From Saprospiraceae bacterium (GTDB lineage Bacteria; Bacteroidota; Bacteroidia; Chitinophagales; Saprospiraceae): a stretch of DNA of 64,000 nt. Location: contig JAHDHQ010000004.1 of assembly GCA_020631235.1 (NCBI GenBank), forward strand, positions 62,001 to 126,000, given 5' to 3'. Made by a program: the position numbers and the translations under genes. The notes below the pieces were generated by a model. It was not told the DNA's origin. It did no database searches and worked only from the letters and a program-made list of their open reading frames with translations. Of the stretch, positions 18,403 to 26,539 are shown one piece after another. Position 1 is the stretch's first letter. Each line of letters begins with the position of its first letter.

Positions 18403-19307
18403 AACACACTATAACTATTGCTGGAGGCACAGGATTTATCGGCCAGGCACTCGAAAAACACTTCACGGATAAAGGCCACATTGTCTTTATCTTAACTAGA
18501 AATCCTAAAGCCTCTAATCATATACATTGGGATGCTAAATCATTAGGCGCATGGTCAGATACGGTAAACCAGAGTGACCTACTTATTAATTTAACAGGCA
18601 AATCAGTGGATTGTAGATATACTAAAAAAAACAAGCAAATCATTCTTGAGTCTAGAATTCAAAGTACACAAGTACTCAATGAAGCCATTTCTAAAGATAG
18701 CCAATTGAAACTATTTATAAATGCATCAAGTGCTACGATTTACACACACAGCTTAGATCATTTAAACACTGAAGATAATGGAGTAATCGGAAATGATTTT
18801 TCAATGAATGTAGTCAAAGCCTGGGAACAATGTTTTTATAAACCTTGCAAAAAAGATCTGCGTAAAATAGCATTGAGGATGTCAATTGTTTTAGGTAGAA
18901 AAGGCGGCGCTATACCCAAGTTAAAATCAATTTGTGCTTTGGGATTAGGAGGTCATCAAGGAAGTGGTAAGCAATGGATTAGTTGGATCCATATAGATGA
19001 TGTACTGCAAGCTATGGATCACATCATTGGACAAAAACACTTAAATGGCAGTATAAATATTACTGCTCCAATGCCCATTACAAACAAAGCATTTATGGGT
19101 GCTATGCGCAAAGTTTTGCGGATTCCATTTGGCTTAAACCAATCTAAATATTTACTGGAGATAGCCGCCTTTTTATTACGGACTGAAACGGAGCTACTCT
19201 TAAAAAGTCGATATGTCTATCCAGACATCTTATTAAATACAGGCTTTAAGTTTAAATACAAAAATGCTCATCAAGCTTTAAAAAACTTGATGAGCCAAAA
19301 TCACTGA
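18399..19307 (+). CDS. TIGR01777-family (SDR39U1-like) NAD-dependent epimerase/dehydratase-type protein
   Basis: A 302-residue extended SDR starting MKHTITIAGGTGFIGQALE (GGTGFIG nucleotide-binding motif, residues 9-15), with LINLTGKSVDCRYTKKNKQIILESRI and a C-terminal domain that contains WISWIHIDDVLQAM. This is the SulA/SDR39U1 group; human SDR39U1 and bacterial relatives such as YfcH are predicted to bind NAD(P) but have no settled reaction. The gene closes the GbsR/DCC1 operon by a four-base overlap. Its last ~40 bases also form the terminator of the opposing Omp28-like gene. Confidence 0.85.
   Translation: MKHTITIAGGTGFIGQALEKHFTDKGHIVFILTRNPKASNHIHWDAKSLGAWSDTVNQSDLLINLTGKSVDCRYTKKNKQIILESRIQSTQVLNEAISKDSQLKLFINASSATIYTHSLDHLNTEDNGVIGNDFSMNVVKAWEQCFYKPCKKDLRKIALRMSIVLGRKGGAIPKLKSICALGLGGHQGSGKQWISWIHIDDVLQAMDHIIGQKHLNGSINITAPMPITNKAFMGAMRKVLRIPFGLNQSKYLLEIAAFLLRTETELLLKSRYVYPDILLNTGFKFKYKNAHQALKNLMSQNH
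19266..19295 (-). terminator. Terminator of the Omp28-like gene inside the opposing coding sequence
   Basis: GCTCATCAAG (19266-19275) is the exact complement of CTTGATGAGC (19286-19295) with a 10-base loop. Read on the minus strand the stem is followed by ATTTTTGTATTT, a proper U-rich tail. It lies 23 to 52 bases beyond the stop of the minus-strand gene and inside the last codons of the plus-strand TIGR01777 gene. Confidence 0.65.
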
Positions 19308-19317
19308 TAGTTCACTA

Positions 19318-20442
19318 TTATAATTTTATAATTTTAGAGACTGCCACCCGTTGTTGTTTGTTGGTCAAGCGTACATAATAACTACCCGCAGACCATCTAC
19401 TTACATCAAGTTCAATAGTGTCTGAGTATATCTTTTGAGTGTAAAGCAATTGGCCTTGAGTATTCATGACTTCTATCTTCATCGGGTTTGTATTCGATGC
19501 ATTTTTACAATATAGAGATAGCTGGTCGTTTACCGGATTAGGCGATAACTTCATGTTGATAAATGCTGCTTCTACTTCTTCTATATCTACAATACCCGCT
19601 AATAAAGCTACTTGATTAGCGTTTACAATGGCATGCTTCGTAAAATCTGTTTCATCATAATAATTGACCCAGCCAACCAAAGATATTTTGTCCGCATTCC
19701 ATTCTTCAGGGATGACATAAGAATAACTATGTGATAGTACATCTCCATTTTGCGGGCCTTCAGGCAAAACGCCTGCAGTTCCCCAGGTATCGCCTAGCAT
19801 GTCTCTTAATACATGCCTATGATCATACCCTACTATGGGATTGCCCAATCCATACATGGGATGACCGACTGATTCATTATAATAATTGGTTTGATCATAC
19901 CCAGGTCCCAAACCGACGACACTATCTTCTACAATAGACAAATTAAAACGTAAATCTCCAGCTTCCATATCATCAAACAATAAGAATAAAAGATCTACAT
20001 CTAAGGTCCTAGATTCTGAGTCGTAATGCGGGGTGACGATTACCTTACCAGCAGCAGGTTTAAGAGATTCTGCAGTGATGACGCTATCCCATCGCTGCCG
20101 ACTCCAAACCATTCCTGTTTCATTTAGATAGATCGTCGGAGTATCAAAAAAGGTGCGATTAATGGCAGCAGTGGGTGCACCGTTAGTGTACAAGCTAGAC
20201 AAAGCCGGACTTTCAGGAATCGTCATAGAATCTATACCGAAGCCAGAATGATGTGTAATCACTATTAAATTATCGTGTTTATCAAGTAATTCATCCGCTA
20301 CCACTCTACCATCGGGACACGCTCCACAGGGTGCCGTAGAAAATTCTTCTAGAACGATATTCCTATTTACTTGAGCAAATGATAAACAGGTAAAAAACAA
20401 ACTTGAAAAGAGAATTAAAAAAAACTTCATAAATGGTCGCAT
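19318..20442 (-). CDS. Omp28-like outer-membrane/secreted protein with thioredoxin-like motif and type-A T9SS tail
   Basis: A 374-residue protein. The signal peptide is MKFFLILFSSLFFTCLSFAQ; the start may be the ATG at 20442 or the ATG four codons later at 20430, which removes MRPF. Next comes VLEEFSTAPCGACPDGRVVAD, the CxxC motif of the Omp28-related family, then HHSGFGIDSMTIPESPAL, in agreement with a thioredoxin fold. The tail (about residues 297-374) is a type-A T9SS sorting domain: MKLSPNPVNDQLSLY, then MNTQGQLLY, SAGSYYVRL and SKIIKL. It is likely exported by T9SS to the surface; whether the CxxC is redox-active there is unknown. Confidence 0.82.
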   Translation of the reverse strand: MRPFMKFFLILFSSLFFTCLSFAQVNRNIVLEEFSTAPCGACPDGRVVADELLDKHDNLIVITHHSGFGIDSMTIPESPALSSLYTNGAPTAAINRTFFDTPTIYLNETGMVWSRQRWDSVITAESLKPAAGKVIVTPHYDSESRTLDVDLLFLLFDDMEAGDLRFNLSIVEDSVVGLGPGYDQTNYYNESVGHPMYGLGNPIVGYDHRHVLRDMLGDTWGTAGVLPEGPQNGDVLSHSYSYVIPEEWNADKISLVGWVNYYDETDFTKHAIVNANQVALLAGIVDIEEVEAAFINMKLSPNPVNDQLSLYCKNASNTNPMKIEVMNTQGQLLYTQKIYSDTIELDVSRWSAGSYYVRLTNKQQRVAVSKIIKL

Positions 20443-20559
20443 TTGTTAAATGATTTAGATCTATTTAAAAGTAATGAAGGTTACAGAATCATTTTTATCC
20501 ATTGTTCATCTAGGATGACTTACTTAACTAACGATGGAAATAAAAGTATAAACGGGATA

Positions 20560-20579
20560 CTTAAATGTTTATATTTAAG
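20560..20579. promoter_or_regulatory. Dyad just upstream of the 20581 start codon
   Basis: CTTAAAT (20560-20566) is the exact complement of ATTTAAG (20573-20579) with 6 bases between. It ends one base before the ATG at 20581 and contains TATATTTA, one mismatch from a -7 box. It may be an operator or a start-codon-occluding hairpin; the evidence is only structural. Confidence 0.3.
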
Positions 20580-20580
20580 C

Positions 20581-21483
20581 ATGATGAGACTTATTTCCAC
20601 TTTTATTTTCTGTTTCTTTTTGTGGTTCAATGCCGCTTCTCAAGGAATGTTAGATATCGGAAATCAATGGATTTTCGAATTAAATACCTCCATAGGCCCT
20701 GGTGTGTTTACTCAATCTATGGAGCAACTTGAGGTTACAAGAGATACACTTATTAATGGCATAAATTATCGAATTGTAGAAAGTACCACAGACCATCCTT
20801 GTCAGATTTTTAGTCATTACGAAATTTTAAGGGAAGATGGACCCCACCTATATCGTTACTATCCGGAGGCACAAACAGATATTCAATTTATAGATTTTGA
20901 GGAGATGTTCAATTTTGAATTTTTATATAATAGTGGTGCTTCAGGACAAACAGAACTCGCCATCGCATTAATAGATTCTTTTGGTGTAGAAACAACTCCA
21001 GATGGAACACAAATAAACACCCAGTATTTACGTATTATCAATAATATGTCCTACGATGACGAAACTACATATACGATATATGAAGGAATAGGTTTTTATC
21101 CATTGGGCATTTTGTTTCCTGACTTAGGTACTGGATTATGTGATGTTAACCAATGGGTAGAACTGCGATGTTTTGTCTCTGATCAAGATACCATCCACTT
21201 TAAATCGCTAGACTGTTTTGAATCATCGGTACAAAGTGGCACAGATTCGCCAACAGTAGTCAGTGAAATAAGCCTCTATCCAAATCCCACAAATGAATTC
21301 GTTCATATCCCTGATTATTTAGAAGTAATGGGCGTTTTTGACACGAAAGGTAAGTTGCAAAATTTCCAATTCGACAACCACATATTACAATGTGAAAAGC
21401 TAGCTGAAGGGCTATATTTTGTTATGCTTGAAAACCTACAAACTGGCGCACTTATGAGAGCCCGGTTCCTAAAAGTCAAATAG
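20581..21483 (+). CDS. Secreted protein with type-A T9SS sorting domain
   Basis: The ATG at 20581 gives 300 residues with a signal peptide MMRLISTFIFCFFLWFNAASQ; the long frame from 20443 starts at TTG and adds 46 residues without signal character, so it is rejected. The middle of the protein (for example LDIGNQWIFELNTSIGP and FNFEFLYNSGASGQTEL) is a globular beta-rich unknown domain seen in other Bacteroidota cargo proteins. Residues ~230-300 are a sorting domain: ISLYPNPTNEFVHIPD, MGVFDTKGKLQNF, LAEGLYFVML, ARFLKVK. It is likely exported by T9SS. Its function is unknown. Confidence 0.78.
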   Translation: MMRLISTFIFCFFLWFNAASQGMLDIGNQWIFELNTSIGPGVFTQSMEQLEVTRDTLINGINYRIVESTTDHPCQIFSHYEILREDGPHLYRYYPEAQTDIQFIDFEEMFNFEFLYNSGASGQTELAIALIDSFGVETTPDGTQINTQYLRIINNMSYDDETTYTIYEGIGFYPLGILFPDLGTGLCDVNQWVELRCFVSDQDTIHFKSLDCFESSVQSGTDSPTVVSEISLYPNPTNEFVHIPDYLEVMGVFDTKGKLQNFQFDNHILQCEKLAEGLYFVMLENLQTGALMRARFLKVK

Positions 21484-21550
21484 CATTAGAAGAACTATAA
21501 TTTATGATAATAATAACATTATTTTATTCAGTCCCTAGCATGTGGCTTAT

Positions 21551-21558
21551 TATATTTG
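21551..21558 (+). promoter_or_regulatory. Candidate -7 box for the 21603 gene
   Basis: TATATTTG is an exact TAnnTTTG match 45 bases before the ATG at 21603. No good -33 TTG is visible. Confidence 0.4.
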
Positions 21559-21572
21559 ATCAATATAACTGA

Positions 21573-21594
21573 TTGATTTATTTAATTAAATCAA
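21573..21594. promoter_or_regulatory. 22-base perfect dyad in the leader of the 21603 gene
   Basis: TTGATTTA (21573-21580) is the exact complement of TAAATCAA (21587-21594) with a 6-base spacer. It ends eight bases before the ATG, so in the RNA it could fold over the ribosome landing region; in DNA it could be an operator. Confidence 0.4.
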
Positions 21595-21602
21595 AATTTT
21601 AC

Positions 21603-22415
21603 ATGCCAACATTTAAAACAGCGAAGCTATATTTTATAGCGCTGCTTAGTATTGTTTCAGTTGTTAGTACCCAAGCCCAGGAGTTTAAGACCTCTAAACA
21701 CACTATAGCATTATCAGTAGGACAATCCAATGAAAATATTCTAGATCGTATATTCTCACCGATAAGCCTCCAGTCAAGTCTTACAAAGTTTGCCTTCGCT
21801 TATCATCAAGAAAAGAGAAATGAATTTTTTGTTGATCTAAACAGTTCAAACCTTAGTTTAGAGAAACCAAACATTTCCTATAATAATGATCTCTTTCCAA
21901 GTTCACTAATCGATGTAAATATTAAGGTCGGATATCTAAGACCCATTAAAAAAAAGCCTAACCTACGTATAGGTGCCCAATTGCATAATTCTGTATTTGT
22001 CTTGAGCTTTGATAATTATTCATCAGGTAGTTGGCTTACAAGCGAAATGTTGGAATTCGTGGGTAAATACCAACTTTCTCTACTAGAAAGACATCAATTA
22101 AGCCTTATTGCAGCTTATCCAATCATTGGATTGGCATCAAGACCTCCTTATTCAGGTTTAGATAAGTTTGTGATTGATAATAGTGACAACGTTGCGAAAG
22201 TAGTATTTAGTAAAAATCAATTAAAATCAGGTTTGGGATACATCAACCCTCAATTAGCACTACACTACCAATATCTCTTTGGAGCCTTAGGTTTTCGAGC
22301 ATCTTTAGATTATCAATACTTGCATGTAAATTCTGTAAAAAGTCTATCACAACAATCGATAGGTATTTATCTAGGTTTATCATATACATTAAATCAAGCT
22401 TCCGATGAAAAATAA
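21603..22415 (+). CDS. Outer-membrane beta-barrel-like protein, unknown function
   Basis: The ATG at 21603 gives 270 residues with a clear signal peptide (KLYFIALLSIVSVVSTQAQ); the frame from 21573 starts in a dyad and adds ten residues. The mature part is rich in alternating hydrophobic/polar strands (TKFAFAYHQEKRNEFFVDLNSS, LSIGIYLGLSYTL-like end), the pattern of an outer-membrane barrel, though no family is recognised. The last codons overlap the start of an S41 peptidase lipoprotein gene by 11 bases, so the two are translated together. The partner role could be surface attachment, but this is speculation. Confidence 0.6.
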   Translation: MPTFKTAKLYFIALLSIVSVVSTQAQEFKTSKHTIALSVGQSNENILDRIFSPISLQSSLTKFAFAYHQEKRNEFFVDLNSSNLSLEKPNISYNNDLFPSSLIDVNIKVGYLRPIKKKPNLRIGAQLHNSVFVLSFDNYSSGSWLTSEMLEFVGKYQLSLLERHQLSLIAAYPIIGLASRPPYSGLDKFVIDNSDNVAKVVFSKNQLKSGLGYINPQLALHYQYLFGALGFRASLDYQYLHVNSVKSLSQQSIGIYLGLSYTLNQASDEK

Positions 22416-23433
22416 TCCACTAGCCATTATTCTAGGAGTACTTATTCTTTGCAATGGATGCATTAACGATGATATCGGCCAATCAAATAACGATATATTC
22501 GAATATTTATGGACTGATTTTGATGAACATTATATTGGCTTCGAAGTCAGGAATGTAGATTGGGATTCGGTCTATTCAATCTATGCGCCTCTGGTGAGAG
22601 AAACTGAAACGGAAGACCAATTTTGGCCACTGATGACTGAGATGATAGATATTTTTGACGACCAACATGTTTCTATAACTGATACCGACGGTGACCGTGG
22701 TCATGCCTCAGGCAAACTTGGAGATGAACTATTAGCCGAAAAACAATTTAACCTTGCACTCGTGGAATCAAGTTACCTAGCAGATAATTTTAAACGACTG
22801 CAAGCTGGAGAAGAAAATATGGTCTACGGTTTCATTCAGGATAAAAACATTGCCTATATCCATCTGCCTAATTTCGCCGGCAATGGTGATTATTTAGATG
22901 ATTTTGATCAGGTAATAGATGAAATTAAAAATGCGGATGGATTAATTATTGATGTCAGAAATAATGGAGGTGGATTTCCACCCTCGGCTGAATATATTGC
23001 TACTCGTTTTGCAAAAACTGAATCCGTGGCATTTCTAGCAAGTGCAAAAAATGGCCCTGGACGAAACGATTATGATGAGCCTAGCACATATACAATGAGA
23101 CCGGAAGGAGAGGTGCAATTTACCAAGCCTATTTACGCATTAAACAACCATAGCACAGTTAGTGCAGGAGAAGAGTTCTTTCTATATCTGCAAACTCAAG
23201 ATCACGTTACTATTCTTGGAGATTATACATCTAATGCGATCGGAGATCAAGGGTTTAGTCGTCTTCTTCCGAATGGATGGAAAATAAGTATGCCCGTGGT
23301 GCTTTACACACTGCCTGATGGAACAAGTCCCGAGGGCAAAGGAATAACACCGGACATAGAAATGGTAAATGATAGTTTAGATATTCAAAGTGGAATCGAC
23401 AAGATGCTCGAGTTTGCCATTGATGCTCTATAG
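22405..23433 (+). CDS. S41-family peptidase lipoprotein
   Basis: A 342-residue protein with a lipoprotein signal (ILGVLILCNGC, lipidated C19). It has an N-terminal helical domain, then the C-terminal-processing-peptidase core: NIAYIHLPNFAGNG, DGLIIDVRNNGGG, and NNHSTVSAGEEFFLYL, which holds the likely nucleophilic serine. The end TLPDGTSPEGKGITPDIEM is also typical of the family. S41 enzymes are serine proteases that cut near protein C-termini. Members with a lipid anchor work in the periplasm or at the outer membrane. The gene overlaps the barrel-like gene upstream by 11 bases. The general base residue was not assigned. Confidence 0.82.
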   Translation: MKNNPLAIILGVLILCNGCINDDIGQSNNDIFEYLWTDFDEHYIGFEVRNVDWDSVYSIYAPLVRETETEDQFWPLMTEMIDIFDDQHVSITDTDGDRGHASGKLGDELLAEKQFNLALVESSYLADNFKRLQAGEENMVYGFIQDKNIAYIHLPNFAGNGDYLDDFDQVIDEIKNADGLIIDVRNNGGGFPPSAEYIATRFAKTESVAFLASAKNGPGRNDYDEPSTYTMRPEGEVQFTKPIYALNNHSTVSAGEEFFLYLQTQDHVTILGDYTSNAIGDQGFSRLLPNGWKISMPVVLYTLPDGTSPEGKGITPDIEMVNDSLDIQSGIDKMLEFAIDAL

Positions 23434-23569
23434 TTGATAGAGTAATAAATAGAGTCTTAGAAGGTATAAGAACGTCTTGATATTCTATTTGCCAAATAAG
23501 CAAGTTAGCATGAATCAAATTAGGGTTTAGATCTTGAAAAGATTATCTTAGAAATTCAATACTACCGCT

Positions 23570-24667
23570 ATGAAAAACTATTTACTTATCCTTTCAATAT
23601 TTCTGTTTGGTTCATTGGGAAATCTTCAGGCCCAAGAGTATTTATTTTTTGATCATGAAGGAGTGGAAAGGGAATATATTTTACAAATGCCAAGTGAATT
23701 ATCAAATAATGCACCATTAGTTTTTGTGCTTCATGGGTATACAAGCAGTAATGAATTTATAAGTCAATATTCAGGTTTTTTAGCCTTGGCAGAACAAGAA
23801 GGTTTTGCCGTTTGTTTTCCCCAAGGTTTGGGCGATTTTAATGGTACGAGTCATTGGAATGCTAACCTTGGTATATCTGAAGTAGATGACATAGGATTCC
23901 TAACTAGCCTAGCTACTTTCTTACAAGACGAGCATAATCTAAACCCAAACCATACCTTCAGTTGTGGCATGTCCAATGGCGGTTTTATGAGTTACACCCT
24001 TGCCTGCGAAGCACCTAATGTCTTTAAAGCAATCGCTTCCGTCACCGGAACCATGAGTGGCTACGACTGGAATAATTGTCCGTCAGAAAATCCAATCCCT
24101 ATCATGCAGATCAGTGGAACCGTAGATGAAGTAGTACCGATGGATGGCAGTATGTCTTCATGGGGTGGCTGGGGAGGAGCCCCAGATATTTATACAGTTA
24201 TCGATTCGTGGGTTAGTAAGAACAACTGCTCACAACTCACTATAGATTCTACTACTAATGATATGCCTACAAAAATGTTCTATCATACTGGTGCTGGTAA
24301 TCAACATGAAGTTTGGCAATATGTGATCACTGGAATGGATCATACTTGGCCAGGATTCTGGGTGGATTCAGGCATTGATGGCGCTACCGAAATTTGGAAG
24401 TTCTTTAGTCGTTATATGGAAGTGGAGTCTTCTGTTGAAACTCCCGAAAATGGATTAGTCTTTAGCTTATATCCTAATCCAACATTGGACCACATAAACA
24501 TAGAATCGAGTCATCAAAACCAAGCATTTATTTATGATGATTTAGGCCAATTAATCATTCAACAATTCATTGATAAAGGAATAAACAAAATAAATGTAAG
24601 CAGCTTGAAATCTGGAATCTATACGGTGAAAATGGAGGAAAAACAAGTGCGTTTTCTTAAATTATAG
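23570..24667 (+). CDS. Secreted CE1/PHB-depolymerase-like esterase with T9SS tail
   Basis: A 365-residue alpha/beta-hydrolase. Signal peptide MKNYLLILSIFLFGSLGNLQAQ; oxyanion region VFVLHGYTSS; the nucleophile elbow GMSNGG with serine 135; and a C-terminal catalytic histidine in GMDHTWPG (His 258). This layout matches the LpqC/PHB-depolymerase/feruloyl-esterase group (CE1). The last ~75 residues are a type-A sorting domain: FSLYPNPTLDHINIESS, IYDDLGQLI, LKSGIYTVKM, VRFLKL. It is therefore likely secreted by T9SS to hydrolyse extracellular esters (polymer, polysaccharide side chains or storage polyester); the substrate is not determinable. Confidence 0.86.
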   Translation: MKNYLLILSIFLFGSLGNLQAQEYLFFDHEGVEREYILQMPSELSNNAPLVFVLHGYTSSNEFISQYSGFLALAEQEGFAVCFPQGLGDFNGTSHWNANLGISEVDDIGFLTSLATFLQDEHNLNPNHTFSCGMSNGGFMSYTLACEAPNVFKAIASVTGTMSGYDWNNCPSENPIPIMQISGTVDEVVPMDGSMSSWGGWGGAPDIYTVIDSWVSKNNCSQLTIDSTTNDMPTKMFYHTGAGNQHEVWQYVITGMDHTWPGFWVDSGIDGATEIWKFFSRYMEVESSVETPENGLVFSLYPNPTLDHINIESSHQNQAFIYDDLGQLIIQQFIDKGINKINVSSLKSGIYTVKMEEKQVRFLKL

Positions 24668-24682
24668 TAGTCCCTTAACCAT

Positions 24683-25330
24683 TTAAATGAGGTTCTTTAA
24701 CTCAGCAAAATGGCTAATCACATGATTTGCCTTAGCTAAGGATTGCCCTTCAGAAAGTGGATTTTTATAAGCATACACAAAGATGCCTGCTCGATTTGCA
24801 GCCTCGACCCCGTTGTCCGAATCTTCAATAACCACACAATTAGCTTTAGCGGTATTTCCCGCTTCTGCTGCACGCTCAAATATTTCAGGATGAGGTTTGG
24901 ATTGAGCCAAGTCAGCTCCGCTTAATTTTGCTGTAAAATACTGGTTAAGCTTAAATCGATCAAATACTCGATTAATATTGGGCATGGAACTGGAAGAAGC
25001 TAAAACTAGGGTGATCCCTTTATTAAAAAGATACTTGATAATATCTTCAACACCGTCTACCAAATGCAAATCTGGGTCGTCTTCAAAATAACGAATGTAT
25101 CGTGTCCGCTTTTGGATCACTAAATCTTCAGGAGTTTGTTCCAAATTAAAATGATTCACTAAACGCTGAAAAACATTTAATGTGGAGGCTCCTGTGAGCT
25201 TTTTGTATAAGGATTCTGTTACATCCAGACCTAAAGAAACAAAAGTCTCATAATAGGCTTTCTTATGAAGACGCTCGGAATCAATAATGACTCCATCCAT
25301 ATCGAATATGACACAATTAATGGCTTTCAA
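24683..25330 (-). CDS. HAD-superfamily phosphatase, beta-phosphoglucomutase-like
   Basis: A 215-residue HAD hydrolase: nucleophile motif I FDMDGVIIDSE (residues 9-19), motif II in VLASSSSMPNINRV, motif III lysine in AQSKPHPEIFERAA, and motif IV VIEDSDNGVEAANRAG. A four-helix cap with KLTGASTLNVFQRL fits the beta-phosphoglucomutase/phosphatase subgroup. It may act on sugar phosphates, but substrate is open. It converges with the CE1 esterase gene with 15 bases between the stops. A strong hairpin with a U-tract lies 73 bases upstream of the start (25403-25461). Confidence 0.87.
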   Translation of the reverse strand: MKAINCVIFDMDGVIIDSERLHKKAYYETFVSLGLDVTESLYKKLTGASTLNVFQRLVNHFNLEQTPEDLVIQKRTRYIRYFEDDPDLHLVDGVEDIIKYLFNKGITLVLASSSSMPNINRVFDRFKLNQYFTAKLSGADLAQSKPHPEIFERAAEAGNTAKANCVVIEDSDNGVEAANRAGIFVYAYKNPLSEGQSLAKANHVISHFAELKNLI

Positions 25331-25795
25331 ATACTATAGGTTTAACACATCATGACTTCATTAGAAAATGCATGCATGGAAAATACAAGATCGCATAACT
25401 ACAAAAAAATACCCGTAGCACCAATCACTCTTTGGGAATGACTAGCTTGCTGCTACGGGTAATCTGATATATTCAATAGGGTAATATTCTTTTGGAAAAA
25501 CTATACTTTTTAGTCATCCTAAAGCCAACATTATTTTGTAATTCAGAGCGAAAATAAAATAATATTGGTTTTCGTTTTGTTTTGATTTTCAATGACATAA
25601 ATATATAAACATTTAAATATTTATTTTCATATAAGTCCTTCTTTTTATGAAGAACAGAATAAAATGAGTGTTCCCACCTATAAATATAAAATCGAGTTTT
25701 CTACAATCACAAAAAACATAAAATTGTCATATTGAAGGCTTTTCTAAGAAATAATAATGCTCATAATATTTTGCGGTTGCCACAAATGTAGAAGA
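25331..25795. other. AT-rich 465-base non-coding region
   Basis: I see no protein-coding frame with family resemblance and no tRNA, rnpB or tmRNA signature here. The clear structure is the 11-bp hairpin at 25410-25461. A TACATTTG box on the minus strand (25790-25783) could drive a short transcript ending at that hairpin, about 375 bases long. Confidence 0.5.
25403..25461 (-). terminator. Strong stem with U-tract upstream of the HAD gene
   Basis: TACCCGTAGCA (25410-25420) and TGCTACGGGTA (25451-25461) are perfect complements, 11 bp with a 30-base loop. On the minus strand the stem is followed by seven U (25409-25403). It lies 73 bases upstream of the HAD start, so it can end a transcript from the right or act as a leader attenuator. 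Confidence 0.6.
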
Positions 25796-25996
25796 CTAAT
25801 GTCCCAAAATCACCAGTTTCCTACAAGCTATGATTTCATTGTTAATTAAATCTTTTAATCTTAAAAGATACAGGCCTTTTGGGTAGTTAAAATCGATCGA
25901 TGTTTTCGAAAGATACAAGGTCTGACTGGACACAAATTGCCCATTAATATTTATGATTTCTAATATTCGAATTAAATCAAAACACCAAGAAGCCAA
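25796..25996 (-). pseudogene. Decayed type-A T9SS sorting domain
   Basis: The 66-residue frame reads ILEIININGQFVSSQTLYL then PKGLYLLRLKDL and ends CRKLVILGH, which is the last two-thirds of a T9SS type-A domain, but it lacks the YPNP motif and any cargo domain. Its only start would be TTG, and its first bases overlap the terminator hairpin of the thioredoxin-like gene. It is best read as the remaining tail of a lost surface-protein gene. It could instead be a small expressed ORF, which I think unlikely. Confidence 0.55.
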
Positions 25997-26011
25997 TCTT
26001 GACTTCTTGGT
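25984..26011 (-). terminator. Terminator of the thioredoxin-like gene
   Basis: ACCAAGAAG (25984-25992) and CTTCTTGGT (26003-26011) are exact complements with a 10-base loop. On the minus strand the stem is followed by GTTTTGATTT. It begins 10 bases after the stop of the thioredoxin-like gene. Confidence 0.55.
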
Positions 26012-26020
26012 AGGTTTAGT

Positions 26021-26539
26021 TTAATAAATCCTTTTACTCAATAAGGATTGGAAGGTTTCTGCATCCTTGAACCCTCTGATGATTCCCTTACCCTTTAGAG
26101 ATTCATCTAAGATTACAAATGATGGATAAGACAACCTGCCTTCTAGCAAGCTAGCAGCTAGCTCATGATGACCTCTTCTTACTCCTGGGACAAACTCAAA
26201 TTTTTCGCCTTTAAAAACAATCGATCCCTTTTGCTCTGCATTAAGCTTAACAAAATAAAACTCATCACCTGCGAATTCAATAAATTCAGGATTTTCAAAA
26301 GTTTCCTGATCCATCACTTTGCACCATTTGCACCAATCGGTATACACATCCACAATAACTTTACGAGGTTCTTTTTTTAGCAAAGAAGGTAACTCATCCA
26401 TGCTATACCACGTAATCCTTGTTTTTTCAATGCCATTTTTAGTTGGCTTTTCAGCTTTTGCCTTAGAAACACAACTCATCACAAATCCACTAAAAAACAT
26501 GATCGCTAGAGATGTCATAAATACATTTAACTTTTTCAT
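26021..26539 (-). CDS. Thioredoxin-like lipoprotein
   Basis: The product from the ATG at 26539 is 172 residues; a second in-frame ATG at 26560 would add seven residues. The N-terminus has a hydrophobic segment ending FVMSC, a plausible lipobox. The fold is thioredoxin-like with the active-site CxxC in VDVYTDWCKWCKVMDQETF, and the cis-proline region LSYPSFVIL. Proteins of this type work in the periplasm in disulfide reduction or isomerisation; sequence cannot say which. The gene is divergent from the 26761 gene across about 220 bases. A terminator follows directly. Confidence 0.8.
   Translation of the reverse strand: MKKLNVFMTSLAIMFFSGFVMSCVSKAKAEKPTKNGIEKTRITWYSMDELPSLLKKEPRKVIVDVYTDWCKWCKVMDQETFENPEFIEFAGDEFYFVKLNAEQKGSIVFKGEKFEFVPGVRRGHHELAASLLEGRLSYPSFVILDESLKGKGIIRGFKDAETFQSLLSKRIY

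Noticed and set aside
20443-20580. Upstream extension of the 20581 gene
   Set aside because: It begins with TTG at the base next to the divergent Omp28-like start codon and adds residues before a clear signal peptide.
25331-25795. tmRNA, RNase P RNA or a tRNA in the long gap
   Set aside because: I looked for tag-like frames, TpsiC arms and the conserved RNase P blocks and found none; only the hairpin is clear.
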